64,000 bases of DNA from the NCBI GenBank assembly GCA_965153455.1, contig OZ234494.1:24676001-24740000 (forward strand). Reading direction: 5' to 3'. The notes under the pieces were generated by a model, which saw only the letters and a program-made list of their open reading frames with translations, was not told the origin of the DNA and did not search any database. Of the stretch, positions 49,151 to 60,456 are shown piece after piece. Origin of the DNA: Sphagnum compactum. Lineage: Eukaryota; Bryophyta; Sphagnopsida; Sphagnales. Position 1 is the stretch's first letter; every line of letters starts with the position of its first letter. Made by a program: the position numbers and the translations under genes.

Positions 49151-50017
49151 GGCTCACCGGCTAATAGGGGGCTAACTGGCTAAGTGGTTGTCCATGGATG
49201 ACACACACCCACAACAAACACACCATCCATCCACTGGATACTCGTTATTACTTAGTTGTGGATGAACCTCGACAGAGTTAATATTTGGTTTCACCTTGGT
49301 AACCAATTCTGAAGGAAATATAATAAACAGGTCTCATATATAGGTAGATAGGTAGTAAAATAGCTTAACTACTAGGTAGGTAAGTAGATGGTTTATAAAT
49401 AGGTAAGGGTTGGTTTTATTATCTACCTACTAACTAACAACCTGCTTATGGGTTGTTAGTAGGTAGGTAGAAAAGAAAAAGAAAAGAAAAAGAAAAAAAA
49501 GCAACTGAGGTAACCACCATGGTTAGGTAGGGGAACTGGAACCCAACAGAAAACTGTTTCCTGACCACTTATCATTCATCCTTCATGGTGCACTGGTGGC
49601 TTTAGGGCTTAGGGTTTAGGGTTTAACTCTGTGTGCCACAAGAGTTGATTTTTCCGTTCTCCTTACGAACGGACCAACCAACCAACCAACCGTACACACG
49701 AGTTAACAAATAAATTATTGGAAAGCCGAGCCCCGCATGTATGAGAAACTAACGAAACTAATGCACTCGGAATTTTTTTTAAAACCTCAAAATAATTGTC
49801 ATTGGGGGGTGGGGGGGGGAGGGTGGAGGAGAGAGGTATGGGCAAGCAAAACTCGGATTCCACGAGTCGGAAATTGGGGGGGAAGAAAGGGCGGTGAGGA
49901 CTTTGTAAGCCCCAGAGAAAGGCTGGGGTGGAGTGGCCGAGGAGTTTGTCCACCTTCTCGGGTGACAAAAACCTGTCCGAACGAAAAGAAAGTCTGTTTG
50001 TGGGCGGGCGGGGCGGT
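49151..50017. other. Intergenic DNA, no gene seen
   Basis: It contains a TAGG-rich patch (49340-49470), short TTTAGGG tracts near 49608-49624, and a G-rich segment from 49803 on. Two overlapping frames on opposite strands at 49663-50057 are products of the G/C-rich low complexity. Confidence 0.45.
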
Positions 50018-50041
50018 GGGGGGGGGGGGGGGGGGGGGGGG
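50018..50041. repeat. Poly-G tract (24 nt)
   Basis: Twenty-four consecutive G after GGGCGGGCGGGGCGG. The whole patch could form a G-quadruplex. It lies about 100 bp before the 102-bp array. Confidence 0.8.
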
Positions 50042-50138
50042 ATCCGAGTATGGGTAGCTTAGAATTTTTTTAATATTGAAATCTCCTCCCCACCTAATGT
50101 GATGACCCTGGGCAATTGTGAACACTATTATTATTATA

Positions 50139-50852
50139 ATAGGCATATATGTGTGTTCCCTTAGGTTGTTCCCTTGGGTTGTTCCCCTTGCCTCGGTGGT
50201 CATGGCTTTTCCAAGGTAACTTAGAAGAAGACACTTTTATTAATAGCCATGTATGTGTGTTCCCTTAGGTTGTTCCCTTGGGTTGTTCCCCTTGCCTTGG
50301 TGGCCATGGCTTTTCCAAGGTAACTTAGAAGAGACACTTTTATAATAGGCATGTATGTGTGTTCCCTTAGGTTGTTCCCTTGGGTTGTTCCCCTTGCCTC
50401 GGTGGTCATGGCTTTTCCAAGGTAACTTAGAAGAGACACTTTTATTAATAGCCATGTATGTGTGTTCCCTTAGGTTGTTCCCTTGGGTTGTTCCCCTTGC
50501 CTTGGTGGCCATGTCTTTTCCAAGGCAACTTAGAAGAGAGACTTTTATAATAGGCATGTGTGTTCCCTTAGGTTGTTCCCTTGAATTGTTCCCTTTGCCT
50601 TGGTGGCCATGCCTTTTCCAAAGCAACTTAGAAGAGAGACTTTCATAATAGGCATGTATGTGTGTTCCCTTAGGTTGTTCCCTTGAATTGTTCCCTTTGC
50701 CTTGGTGGCCATGTCTTTTCCAAGGTAACTTAGAAGAGAGACTTTTATAAAAGGCATGTATGTGTGTTCCCTTAGGTTGTTCCCTTGAATTGTTCCCTTT
50801 ACCTTGGTGGCCATGCCTTTTCCAAGTTAACTTAGAAGAGAGACTTTTAGGA
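50139..50852. repeat. Tandem array, seven units of about 102 bp
   Basis: The landmark GTGTGTTCCC begins at 50151, 50255, 50357, 50460, 50558, 50660 and 50762, with spacings of 104, 102, 103, 98, 102 and 102 bp. Each unit has GTTGTTCCCTTG twice, then GGTGG(C/T)CATG(G/T)CTTTTCC, AACTTAGAAGAG and a GGCATGTATGTG-type end. The predominant unit is a multiple of three, so minus-strand frames stay open across several units as a 34-residue repeat (SLLSYLGK, then GTTQGNNLREHTYM). Indels in three units shift the frame, and other frames are open as well, so coding is unproven. Confidence 0.9.
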
Positions 50853-50859
50853 TAGCATT

Positions 50860-53183
50860 AAATTATCAAACCCAAAGAGGGAAAAAAGAAAAAAAAAAGA
50901 AAAGAAAAAAAAGGCCCATTTCTAGCTATTAATGTACTAGCTTTGTTGTTGCTATTTATTGAAGATCACAACTGGCACTTTGTCTTTGTTGTTGTTTGTT
51001 TTAGGAACACAACTGGAACAAAGAGCTTTGGTTTTTTTAATATAATATTAATATTAAAAAATTAATACAAGAATTTTATATTAATATTAACATTATATTG
51101 TATTAATATTATAATGGGTTGTGTAAGAAAAGTACATAATTCATCACATGCTCAAGCAGGAACTATGGTATTATTCATAAAATTTTGCTCCCATTGAACC
51201 AAGAGAAAGAAAGCTCTATAGCACAAATGGATGGGGGAATTATGCTTAGGGTTTTAGGGTTTAGAGTACACAAACTTTCCATGGTTATTATTATACCTTT
51301 TTTAGTTTGAATAAAAATGTGTGGGAGGTATAACTTAACCCAATTCTCAAAGGGTTTGTTTTTAGTTGTGAGTTTTGTGTTGTGGTGTGGTGTTGGTTTT
51401 GGTTCTAGTAAACACTCTTATTTTCTATAATTTGTGGTTCCTTAAGGTGGGAAGTTTTTTAATTTATTTTTAGGCCACCCATGAACTTTACTTTACTTTC
51501 TTTTAATTTAATTTAATTTAATTTAATCTAATTTAATTTTCAATTTTTAAAAAAATGATTTGGTAAAATTTTGGCTTCTACTTCACCCACCTAAGCTCTC
51601 ATTGATGTATATCTCTACCATTTATTGTACCCCCAAAAAGATTAGTTTCAAGATTTTAAAAGTTAGTGGACCATATGTGAATTTGGCTTTATTTGTTTGT
51701 ATTGAGCTTTGGGTTAACCATGTTGCACTTTCTTTTAGGAAGTTAGATGTTTCATGTGCCTTCCTTTTTTGCCTTGTAGAATAGGGTAGTGAAAAGACTC
51801 ATGCAAAAAGTTCCTAGATGCTTGCATGATCTTCCATGCTAGCCCAACATGATCACCCATGTTGGGGGCTAACATACATACAATGGGTACCTTTTTTCAT
51901 CTTCTTGAATGAGGCCTTTTAGTGGGCTATATATCCAACTTGGGAAATTATTGAATCAACATTTTTGAAACCCTCATTTTAGTCTATGGATGATGGTATA
52001 GTTATAACAATTAGAAGGAAAGAAAAGACAAAGGAAAAAAAAAAACTTAAGGATTTTGGACTAGTGTTGGATTTGGTGTGATGTTTAGAAAAAAATTCAA
52101 AAGGTGTTTATTGTAATAGAAAAGAAATTACTTCGATGTTAAGTAGGGTTGTTTTGAATATTGAAAAATCTATAAATTTTTTATACCAATATTGTATCAA
52201 TAGGTGGTAGACTATTGAGAGTTTGCCAATTGGATACATGCCAATGTTAATATTGGCAAAACATGAACCCAAATCCTTATATGGACTCTAATTGAATTTT
52301 CAATGTATATGTGCATGCTTCTTTCACCAAAATGTAGTTTAGAAATAATTTGTTTTTCCATTTGTGTGTGGACTCAGGGGAGGGGGAGGAGGGTGGACAT
52401 GAATCCAAAAATGGGTATCAGATGGGTATCTATGTATGCATGTATACATTGTACATATATATATACGTACCTTGCATATTTTAGGTGTGGTTCATTGAGC
52501 TTCTATGTATTCGTGTGCACTAGAAAGCATGTAACTATGAGGTTCATAGTTGACATGTGATGCATTTATTTGTAATTTAGGGTTGGACTAGTTTTTTTTT
52601 TTTTTGGGAGGATGGACTAGCCTTGAATGGTTATTTTCATTGTGACCATAGGGAGTGAGTTCAACTTTGGATCCAAGCTTGTTATTAAAATAATTGAAGG
52701 ACCTTTTATCCTCTTCAAGCTTTGGGCATAAAAATGTATAATTACAAATGATATTTTTTTCCCCCCAAAGTCTTTGATTAGGTGCACAATTGATGAACCA
52801 ACTTCACGCTATTGCAATATGCTAAACACCCCCCATCAAACTACATGGGGTCCAAGCACATCCATGTGTGGTGCTTGCATTATTTTGTTGTAGGGTTGGC
52901 CAAATGTTAGTGGAGGTCTTTTTTTTTCTTTTTTTTCCAAATTCTTGCAACAAGTTGTTTGGAACAAGGCACTAGTAAATAATTATTGTATCAACATGGT
53001 GCCATGTTTTGAATTTCTCTCTTTCCGACATAACATATTAATGGTTTTATTGGTCGTGCAATAGAATATGAACATGTGTTTTTCTTTGTAGAACAACTAC
53101 ATGATTACAATTGCACATGGTGATGCATCGATGCTTGCAAAGTTTAGTGGGTGTGTATAACATTTTGCCACACTATTCCCTAT
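50860..53183. other. Intergenic DNA, no gene seen
   Basis: It contains A/G-rich and ATTAAT-rich patches (50880-50915 and 51035-51115, the latter with inverted TTAATATTAA pieces) and short telomere-like TTTAGGG tracts near 51245-51262. No domain was recognised. Confidence 0.5.
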
Positions 53184-53459
53184 TGTTGTTATGATAATTT
53201 TATATTTTCCTTATACGGTTAACACTTGGATGGCAATCATCATAAGAAATATTGTCATTTACACAAAACATTGTCATGTTCATTTTTTCTATCATCTATT
53301 GGGTATTAATTTTAATCGTTTCAAGTTTGTTGAAATCACACCATTGCATGATGACTTTCCACGGTGGTGGTTGTTTAATGTTCTTATATTTAGATTCGTC
53401 CTTTCACCTTTTTTTCAACTTTCTAACAATTAGTTATTTACAATCCTAGATCCACTTCA
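53184..53459 (+). repeat. 5' LTR of the copia element
   Basis: It starts TGTTGTTATGATAA and ends AATCCTAGATCCACTTCA. It shares with the 3' LTR the tracts TATCTATTGGGTA (as CATCTATTGGGTA), TTGTTTCAAG-like, TCACACCATTGCATGATGAC and ACAATTAGTT, with many substitutions and small indels. Confidence 0.82.
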
Positions 53460-53471
53460 TAATGTCAAAGA
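53460..53471 (+). other. Probable primer binding site, mutated
   Basis: The twelve bases directly after the 5' LTR read TAATGTCAAAGA. Copia elements usually carry TGGTATCAGAGC here, complementary to initiator methionine tRNA. Seven of twelve positions agree, and three of the five differences are G to A. Confidence 0.5.
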
Positions 53472-53879
53472 AAGGTAACTAAAATCCAATTTTGTAGAAA
53501 ACTAAAACACAAAGGTCATAGTCTTTTCTTTTTAGCCATAGTTTTATAAGTGGGGAGAGGAGTACATGTTAAAGAGTTCCAAATTGGGAGGATAAACTAA
53601 TTATATCATTTAGAAATTTCACATATCTAGCTTGTTGTAAAAAGATGAACTTTTAGATGTTGTCAAACCAAAATTTGAGGAGTTATCTTGCCCAAAAAAG
53701 AGGAGTTTGAACTTAAGCTTGAGCGTTGGAAGAAAAAAAACATTAGCCATAATTGGGTTGCTTATTAGAAATGAGATCATATTTCATAATGCATATAGCT
53801 AAAATCATAGATCTAGCACAAGTGTGGTAAACTTTCAAAGACTTGTTCAAACAACACAATAGCACATGGTGGTTGCTAT

Positions 53880-54230
53880 TGGAGATCAAGTTGAAAAAGT
53901 TGTGCTTGGAGAAAGGAAGTTCAAGTGCTAAGTTTTTCAAGTAGCTAAAAAAATTCTTGAATCAATTAATGATACTATAGAGAAAGTATGTGAAGATGAA
54001 CTTGTTGAACACATTTTGGTGTAGCTTTTTGAAAATTATGAAGTTTTGGCAAACACATTAATCTATCATGCCAAACTAGTGGATCTAAATGAATTGGTTA
54101 AAATTTTGCTTCATGGTGAAGCCGATAAGGAAAGATGTGGGAAAGAAACAAATCACAAGGCCATGTTCATCAAGTCAAAATTCAACCAATTCAAAGAAAA
54201 CAATAAAAGAAGATCATGTGTCAAATAGGA
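53880..54230 (+). pseudogene. Copia gag fragment
   Basis: A frame with an in-frame stop (TAG at 54022-54024) codes LVEHILV, then LFENYEVLANTLIYHAK, VDLNELVKILLHGEADKE. This fits the end of the UBN2-type gag of plant copia elements, where a predicted helical LP-E-YE stretch is followed by an acidic/basic linker. The last part, ending RRSCVK, might lead to the zinc knuckle, but no CCHC motif is seen. Confidence 0.55.
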
Positions 54231-54999
54231 ACCAATTCAAAGGGTGGATGTATGGTATGGTGGACTAATTTGGAAATAACACAATCCATTTTTTTGTTAT
54301 CTAGGTGTTAATTTATTTGTTACATTTTTTTGTACATGTATTTGTTAAATGAAACTTATTTGGAGGTAATAGGCTTTAATATGTACATAATGCAATTGAT
54401 TGGTATGAAAATTTCATAAAATTATAAGAGTCGTGGATTTTTAAAATTGAAAACCAAGGTTTGTAACACTAGTAGCACTTAGGTTCGGTTCCATGATGGA
54501 TTTCAAAAATTGTTACGGACTTGGTTTTAGTTAGAAAATGTAATATTGAAAGTAACATTGAAAGGTTTTGAACCATTTATAATGTAATTTATTATTTATG
54601 AACTTTTATCTAGTGAAAGAAATGCAAATATTTTTCAAAAATCCATTTCATCTTGTAAAAAATTGAATTGAGTTGACATTGTGCACACATGTCTTAATCA
54701 ATGAGCTTTACAAGGGTAAACATTTTAACGGAAAAAAAATTGCTTAAAAAAAATTGTTGTAATTTAATTACAAAAAAAAAGTGGAGGTAAAAAATCAAAG
54801 AAAATGAACTTTCGGATTAAAGAACTCTTATCATCTTTTGGTCCACCCTACCATGCACTTACCCAAGGGAACTATAACTTTTGTGCCAACCTAAATCACC
54901 AGATGTGCATTTGTATTGTGTTGTCAAATGAGATCAAGTGACATGCATCAGAACATGATTGGGAATAGGCACATTATAAGGTTGTCATCAAAATGTTGG

Positions 55000-55270
55000 A
55001 GAGTGAAAGCGATGTAAAAGTTGACGACTTCCAAAAACATTTTAATTCAACTCCAAAATTCATGGTGGACATTCTTGAATTTAACCTTGTTGGGCACAAC
55101 AAAAAAAAATGGTACCTTAACAGTGGTGTTATCCGATAGGTTAGTAGGAATGGTGATGTGATGATAGAATTCAAGAAAGAAGATGGGATTGTTACATTGA
55201 AAACAATAGGGGGGAAGTTTCAAATAGTCATTGGAATGGGGAATGTAACATTCTTTAGAGTCATTCCTTT
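55000..55270 (+). pseudogene. Copia protease region
   Basis: A stretch reading KKWYLNSG at about 55104-55127 corresponds to the W-x-L-D-S-G protease box, with the catalytic aspartate replaced by asparagine. It is followed after a stop by RNGDVMIEFKKEDG and a GGKFQIVIGMGNVTF tract, typical of the residues after the protease box in plant copia elements. The region is inactive. Confidence 0.65.
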
Positions 55271-55360
55271 TCAAAAACTCTATCCTTTGGTCTTTAATGT
55301 CAAGCATTTAAAAATCATTTGGTGATAATTATTTGTTCATATCAATAGAGCAAGATCAAA

Positions 55361-55612
55361 ATGATCTCCCAAGCCAAAAGTTGTGTTCTTCCATTTAATA
55401 TGACACCATCATTAAAAGCTATAGGTGTTTTCGTGCCTAGAACTACTAAGGGTCTTGTTTCTAAAGACATGATCTTTAATGAAGACCACATGAAATTTAC
55501 CCCAACCAAAATTAAAAATCCAAAAGAGATTGTCATGACCTTTGTTCATCTACTAAAAGGGAGTTATAGACTACAATTGAAATTGAACAAACAATCACCA
55601 CAAAAAAGTTGA
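55361..55612 (+). pseudogene. Copia integrase C-terminal fragment
   Basis: An 83-codon frame includes GVFVPRTTKGLVSKDMIFNE, which matches the segment after the integrase core that precedes reverse transcriptase. The distance from the protease region (about 100 bp) is far too short for the zinc-binding and DDE domains, so most of integrase appears deleted. Confidence 0.6.
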
Positions 55613-55879
55613 TCCAAGTTTTCAAGGAAACAACTATGCATTCCTTCCAAGCCTTATTAGTGAAACAAACACAAATGTCTTATTTAGACTCAACTTGCAA
55701 AATATAGAGGCAATAATCACACGAAATGAAAAGTGAGTAATGATAACACGTGTAAGAAAATGGTGAAACCTTTTAACGTTTCCAAAATTTTGTGGTTAAT
55801 TTTTCCAAAACACACATGAAATATAACCCAAGACATTTTCACAAGTAGTTCAAAGGCCAGAGTGGGTTAACATGATGAA

Positions 55880-56640
55880 ACATGAACTGACCTTAATTAA
55901 GAACTACATGTAGCTCTTAGATAATTTACCTTTTGGCAAGAAATTCATCACCACCAAGTGGGTTTTCAAGTTAAAAACACATGTTAATATTACTAGCACA
56001 AAATTGAAAGCTTGGTTGGTTATTCAAAGTTGTCAATAATGTGAAGGAAAAGATTTCAAAAGCATGTTTATTCTACTTGCCAAATACAACACATTGTGAA
56101 TAGTAACAAATTAGCTAGACATCATGGGTGGTCAAATTTTCACCTTGATGTAAAGATGATTTTTGTAAACATGGAAGTTATTGAAAAGGTCTATTTGCAA
56201 TAGCCATAAGGTTTTGAAAACCAAGAAAAGAAGTTAAAGTATGCATGTTGTTCAAGGCCATATACAAGTTGAAACATGCACCTTGTGTTTGGTATACCAA
56301 AATTTATGAATGCCTAAACAACCAAGGCTTTGAACAAAAAAACTAAAAATGGTATTTTATACCTTTTTTGTGAGAGGGAGAAAGTTGGCCTCCTATTGTT
56401 TTACGTTGATGATGTGTACTTCATAGGAAACCATATTGAAAAAATTCAACCGATTATAATTGAAATAAAAGAAGGTTTGAAATGATAGATGTGAGGTTAT
56501 TGAATCATTTTTTGGGAATAGTTTTCTTTTAGGTAGATGGGAATATGGTGACCTAGTGGGGGTAATATGCAACCAAAATGTTTGAGGAATTTGTGTTGGC
56601 AACTTGTAATTTAGTAGCATTACCAATGATATTAAGACTC
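55880..56640 (+). pseudogene. Copia reverse transcriptase, disrupted
   Basis: The N-terminal motif KWVFKLKT is at about 55959-55982. In other frames follow pieces corresponding to the LVIQ, GKDF and AKYNTL region (about 56015-56095) and to the LDVKMIF box (about 56145-56170). The catalytic box is intact: FYVDDVYFIGN, with YVDD at 56402-56413. At least several stops and frame changes interrupt the domain between these motifs. Confidence 0.82.
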
Positions 56641-56919
56641 AAGCTAACTCTTGACATGCGAACCCCTAAATGAACTTTCAAATGTATTAAAAAAAGTTGG
56701 AAAATTGAATTTCTTCACTCAAACATGATTGGACATATCATTTTTTGTTAATCAAGTGAATATATTTTCAAATCAACCTTAGACCTTTCATTTGGATGCA
56801 ATTAAACATTTGTTGAAGTAAATTAAATATTTACTACCATTGAAGGGAGGTAGATGAATCAGTTATTTTTTACATGCAAATTTGGTAGGTGATGTTGATG
56901 ATTAAAAATTGACAATCAA

Positions 56920-57290
56920 ATATGTTTTCTTGCTTGGATTTAGCCCAATCACATGGGGAAGAAAAAGTAACTTTACATAACACTACTTTCCATGGAAGTG
57001 AAATATGTAACCATGACAAGTGCAACCAAGGAAACAATTGGTTAAAAATGCTATTAGGAGACATTCAAGCAAATATCAATCTAGGACTCACTTAGTTATT
57101 TAATAATATACAATCAAAGCAATTAAGTTGCTTGAAAATCTTATTATTCATCATTGGACCAAACACATTGCCGTGAAACATCATTTTATTAGGGAAAGGT
57201 CCAAGAAAGTGAAATTCAAGTTTGTCATGTCTCTTGATCAAAACAACTAGATTATATTATAATCAAACCTCTCACTTTTGGAAAAATTAG
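56920..57290 (+). pseudogene. Copia RNase H, disrupted
   Basis: Pieces in different frames correspond to the domain start (SPITWGRKS, about 56941-56967), the central VKYVTMTSATKET tract (about 57000-57036) and the end, TKHIAVKHHFIREGSKKVKF at about 57155-57220. The end matches the conserved TKHI-x-V-x-YHFIRE-like tail of copia polyproteins. A LGTELGLV tail follows near 57290. Confidence 0.75.
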
Positions 57291-57299
57291 GAACTGAGC

Positions 57300-58046
57300 T
57301 TGGTCTGGTAACGACAACAAATATATCAAAAAATCAAATTCCATAATATGAAGATGAGAATTGAAGTTTGGAGGATATTCATTCATGTCCACATAATTAA
57401 AGGGCCTTCACTAATTTGTAGAATGTCAAAGCCTAGTTCAAATTTTGCTTAAATCTTTGATAAATAGAATTCAAAATCATGAAATTTCAAATTAGAATTG
57501 AGAAATGAAACAAAGTTGAAGCAAACCTCTTTGGTTCGTGTATTCAGTACAACACAAACCATAAAAAAGGACCATAATAACCATAATAATGACTCACCAA
57601 CAAGGCTACAACAATTTGAATTAACACAATGAAAGCAATAAAGGTGCATGAGGGGCTTAGGGTTGTGCAACCATGGCCATATGAAGTTCAATATTAAATC
57701 ATTTTGTGGGATGTAATTTGAGTTGTGAGGAATTTGTCACAATTTTGAAGGATGGTTTTGCAAGCTTTAGATAATTGGAACAACTCCTTTCAATTGTAAT
57801 ACCACATCTTGACATTTGAAAATTGCTAACAATTCAATTTGGCATATCAACTAATGTATGGTTATCTTTGTCCACTTCTAAGCATTCTAAAAAAACTTCA
57901 TGAAAAAAAAACCAAACCAAAGTATGATCTTAGCAATTATTGTAAGATGGTCAAACATTTAACACCTTGATCCTCTAGATCAAATTTGAATAAGATTCCC
58001 CATTCTAATTTTTCACATCTTGCAATTCTTACAAGACAACAAGTTT
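57300..58046. other. Copia 3' untranslated region
   Basis: AT-rich sequence between the end of the polyprotein remnant and the polypurine tract. A minus-strand frame of 80 codons (57449-57691) has no recognisable domain and is probably chance. Confidence 0.5.
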
Positions 58047-58055
58047 GAAAGGAGG
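58047..58055 (+). other. Polypurine tract
   Basis: GAAAGGAGG directly precedes the TG start of the 3' LTR, the position expected for plus-strand priming. Confidence 0.75.
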
Positions 58056-58329
58056 TGTTGTTACTTTGATGATCTCATATTTTCCTAATCTCTTTAAGCT
58101 TCATGATTTGCAATCACCACAACAACTATTAGTTTCAAATAAGCATTGTTGTGTTCATTGCCTTTGTCATCTATTGGGTAGTTTTAATTGTTTCAAGGTT
58201 TTCCAAGTCACACCATTGCATGATGACTTTTATTGTTGTTATTACTTAGTGTTCTTGTATTTAGGTTGGACATTCTATTGTGTTTTAATATTTTGACAAT
58301 TAGTTCTTTGCAATCCTATATCCATTTCA
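58056..58329 (+). repeat. 3' LTR of the copia element
   Basis: It starts TGTTGTTACTTTGATG and ends AATCCTATATCCATTTCA. It matches the 5' LTR along its length, for example CATCTATTGGGTAG and TCACACCATTGCATGATGAC. Confidence 0.82.
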
Positions 58330-59394
58330 ACCCAAATAGCCAACCCAATTTTGAAACGAACCTCTAGTTTCAACTTCAGTTTTGGTTTTTAATGAATAAA
58401 TGTTGACTTATGGTTTGATAGAATCTCCAATGTGATTTTTTAAATGATTTTTTTTAACTTGGAGGTTTTGGAAACTTCTTGAAAACTTTGAAGCTCAATT
58501 TGGTTCCATCTACATTACACTCAACTAAAATTAATTGTTTCCTTGTATATGTATCCATGTTCATGGAGTGGGTAATGGTGTAAGAAAAATTGAAAAAAAT
58601 GGTCACAAAAAAAAATCTTGATTACCAATGACACAATAAACATGCCCACTTTTTTTTTTCGCTTTGAGGGCTAAAGGGAAGGATTGAATTTTGGTTTGTT
58701 TTTTGGGAGTGAGCGAACAAGTGAATTAATAGTCATTCACTAAAGATGAAAATGGTGAGTTGGCAAATGCCTAAATATTAATTCGTCAATAGTTCATTGA
58801 ATTAAAACTACAAAATAAGTTAAAGTTATATCTTGGGACTATACCAAAATGTCTTGACACCATTTTCTTTTTCTTTTTGTTTGGTGATAGAACATGCACC
58901 CAACACCACCACAATTTATCCCATAAGGTTTGCCCAAAGTTGAATTGTCCCAACTTAGAAGATAGGGCTTGATTACTACAATAAAAAGACCATGTACTTG
59001 GAAGGCTAAAAAAACATAGACATGGTTTAAAAAGCTACAACAATTTGATCTAGGTTTAGGTTTCAATTTTAGTAAGAGGCAATTTCATGGTTTGAATCCA
59101 CATTCAAATTTAAACAAAATGTTGAACATTTGGTCTAGGTACACTAAAAACCTAACCTAGAACCTACCAACACTAATGCATACCTAGACAAATTGGTTCT
59201 CCTTTCAACAATAGCTAGCACATTGAGGAGATGTGCTTATCATCTTCAATGTCATCAATAAACATCACATTTATTTTGGACAAGACAATCTTGGGAAACC
59301 AAACCAAATGAATCCAATTAAACTTTTCTTTGTTGGCAAATTTTGCCAAAATTTTTTTTTTGTGGTAAAATAAAGTGATTTTTTAGGGTTTCAT
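58330..59394. other. AT-rich intergenic DNA, no gene seen
   Basis: No recognisable domain on either strand. Confidence 0.5.
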
Positions 59395-59605
59395 TTTGTC
59401 AAAAGTTGAAAGAAAAGAGAAGAAAAAATCATCTTATTTCTATAATTGGTTTTCAATATGTAGACAAAAATATAAAGGGCTAATTAAATATTTGTATTTC
59501 ATATGTGATTTATTTGGCTAAACCTTCCTTGGGATGATTGTCACTTTTTCTACATCTTCCTATGGATGATCATCACTTTGGGTGCACAAAAAAATTCCTT
59601 AAAAA
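59395..59605 (+). repeat. Dispersed repeat, copy 2 (partner at 43330)
   Basis: It carries GGATGATTGTCACTTTTTCT, then a CCTATGGATGATCATCACTTTG tract at about 59531-59579, matching copy 1 in order and orientation. Confidence 0.6.
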
Positions 59606-59894
59606 ATAAAATTGAATCCAATCCAACCCAACACAATGTCCCCTCCTCCCTCCCTCCCTCCCTCCACCCAAACAAAGATTGGTCATTTTGTGTTTACCAC
59701 AAAAATGGGAAAATTTAGGGTTTTGGGCAGTTTTTCCATAGTGTAAAAAATCAAAGAACCCAGTTCTCAAGAAAATCGAAAAGAAAAAAAACTGGCCAAA
59801 GATTGTAAATCCTTCAGTGAAGTTCTTTCACAAAAGTCGCAGGTTCATTCTTTACAAGAGTTTTGAAATAACTGGAGCTGATGGCAGTTTGTTG

Positions 59895-60090
59895 ATTCTA
59901 ATCTTTTCAAAGAATTTTGGGTGTAGGGGTTTAGGGTTTAGGGTTCTAATATTTTCAAAGAATTTAGGGTTTAGAATTTAGGGTTTAGGGTTTTGGGTTC
60001 TAATCTTTTCAAAGAATTTTGGGTGTAGGGGTTTAGGGTTTTGATTCTAAACCCTAAACCCCTACACCCAAAACTGGCGGTTCTTTGAAT
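59895..60090. repeat. Telomere-like repeats with a near-perfect inverted repeat
   Basis: Three tandem versions of CTAATCTTTTCAAAGAATTT plus TTTAGGG-type sequence begin at about 59898, 59947 and 60000. The last runs into a 25-bp arm at 60017-60041 that is exactly complementary to 60049-60073, with a 7-nt spacer. The arms contain CCCTAAACCCCTACACCC on one side. CAAAGAA (60010-60016) and TTCTTTG (60081-60087) extend the symmetry. Confidence 0.88.
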
Positions 60091-60330
60091 GTCCAAAATA
60101 CTCCCACAACACTCTGTGTGTCGATGCCATCCCCCCCCCCCCCCCCCCCCCCCAAAACCTTAAACCCTAAACCCGAAACTGACGGTTCTTTGAAAATTCA
60201 AGATACCCACACAACACCGAGAGTGAATCCCTGGGAATTATGATGATGCCATCATCCTCCTAGACCCAAAACTGGCGGTTCTTTGAAAATCCAAAATACC
60301 CAACACAACACTGGGAGTGATGACGCCATC
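60067..60330. repeat. Three-copy repeat of about 100 bp
   Basis: CCCAAAACTGGCGGTTCTTT or a close variant starts near 60067, 60172 and 60264. Each copy is followed by a TCCAAAATAC-, CACAACAC- and GATGCCATC-like tract. Confidence 0.75.
60131..60153. repeat. Poly-C tract (23 nt)
   Basis: Twenty-three consecutive C within the first unit of the 100-bp repeat; it accounts for part of that unit's greater length. Confidence 0.85.
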
Positions 60331-60414
60331 ACCACCATCACCACCATCCTCACCAGCCAAGCTTTGGGTGAGCTTTGGTTTTCCTATGAAGCTTGAGAGA
60401 TGACAGCAGAACAA

Positions 60415-60416
60415 AA

Positions 60417-60456
<40 letters not shown>

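Larger units (their letters stand above)
53184..58329 (+). mobile_element. Complete but dead Ty1/copia LTR retrotransposon
   Basis: Two diverged direct repeats of about 275 bp (53184-53459 and 58056-58329) begin TGTTGTTA and end in CA. Between them, in the Ty1/copia order, lie a primer-binding-site-like sequence, a gag fragment, a protease motif, part of integrase, reverse transcriptase, RNase H and a polypurine tract touching the 3' LTR. All coding parts carry stops and frameshifts, and the integrase core seems to be missing. LTR divergence is high by eye, so insertion is old. No exact target duplication is visible (CCTAT before, ACCCA after). Confidence 0.85.

Noticed and set aside
50240-50626. 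128-codon frame across the 102-bp array, as a gene
   Set aside because: It is open because the unit length is a multiple of three, and frame-shifting indels occur in three units. I kept it as a repeat and listed the coding question as a finding.
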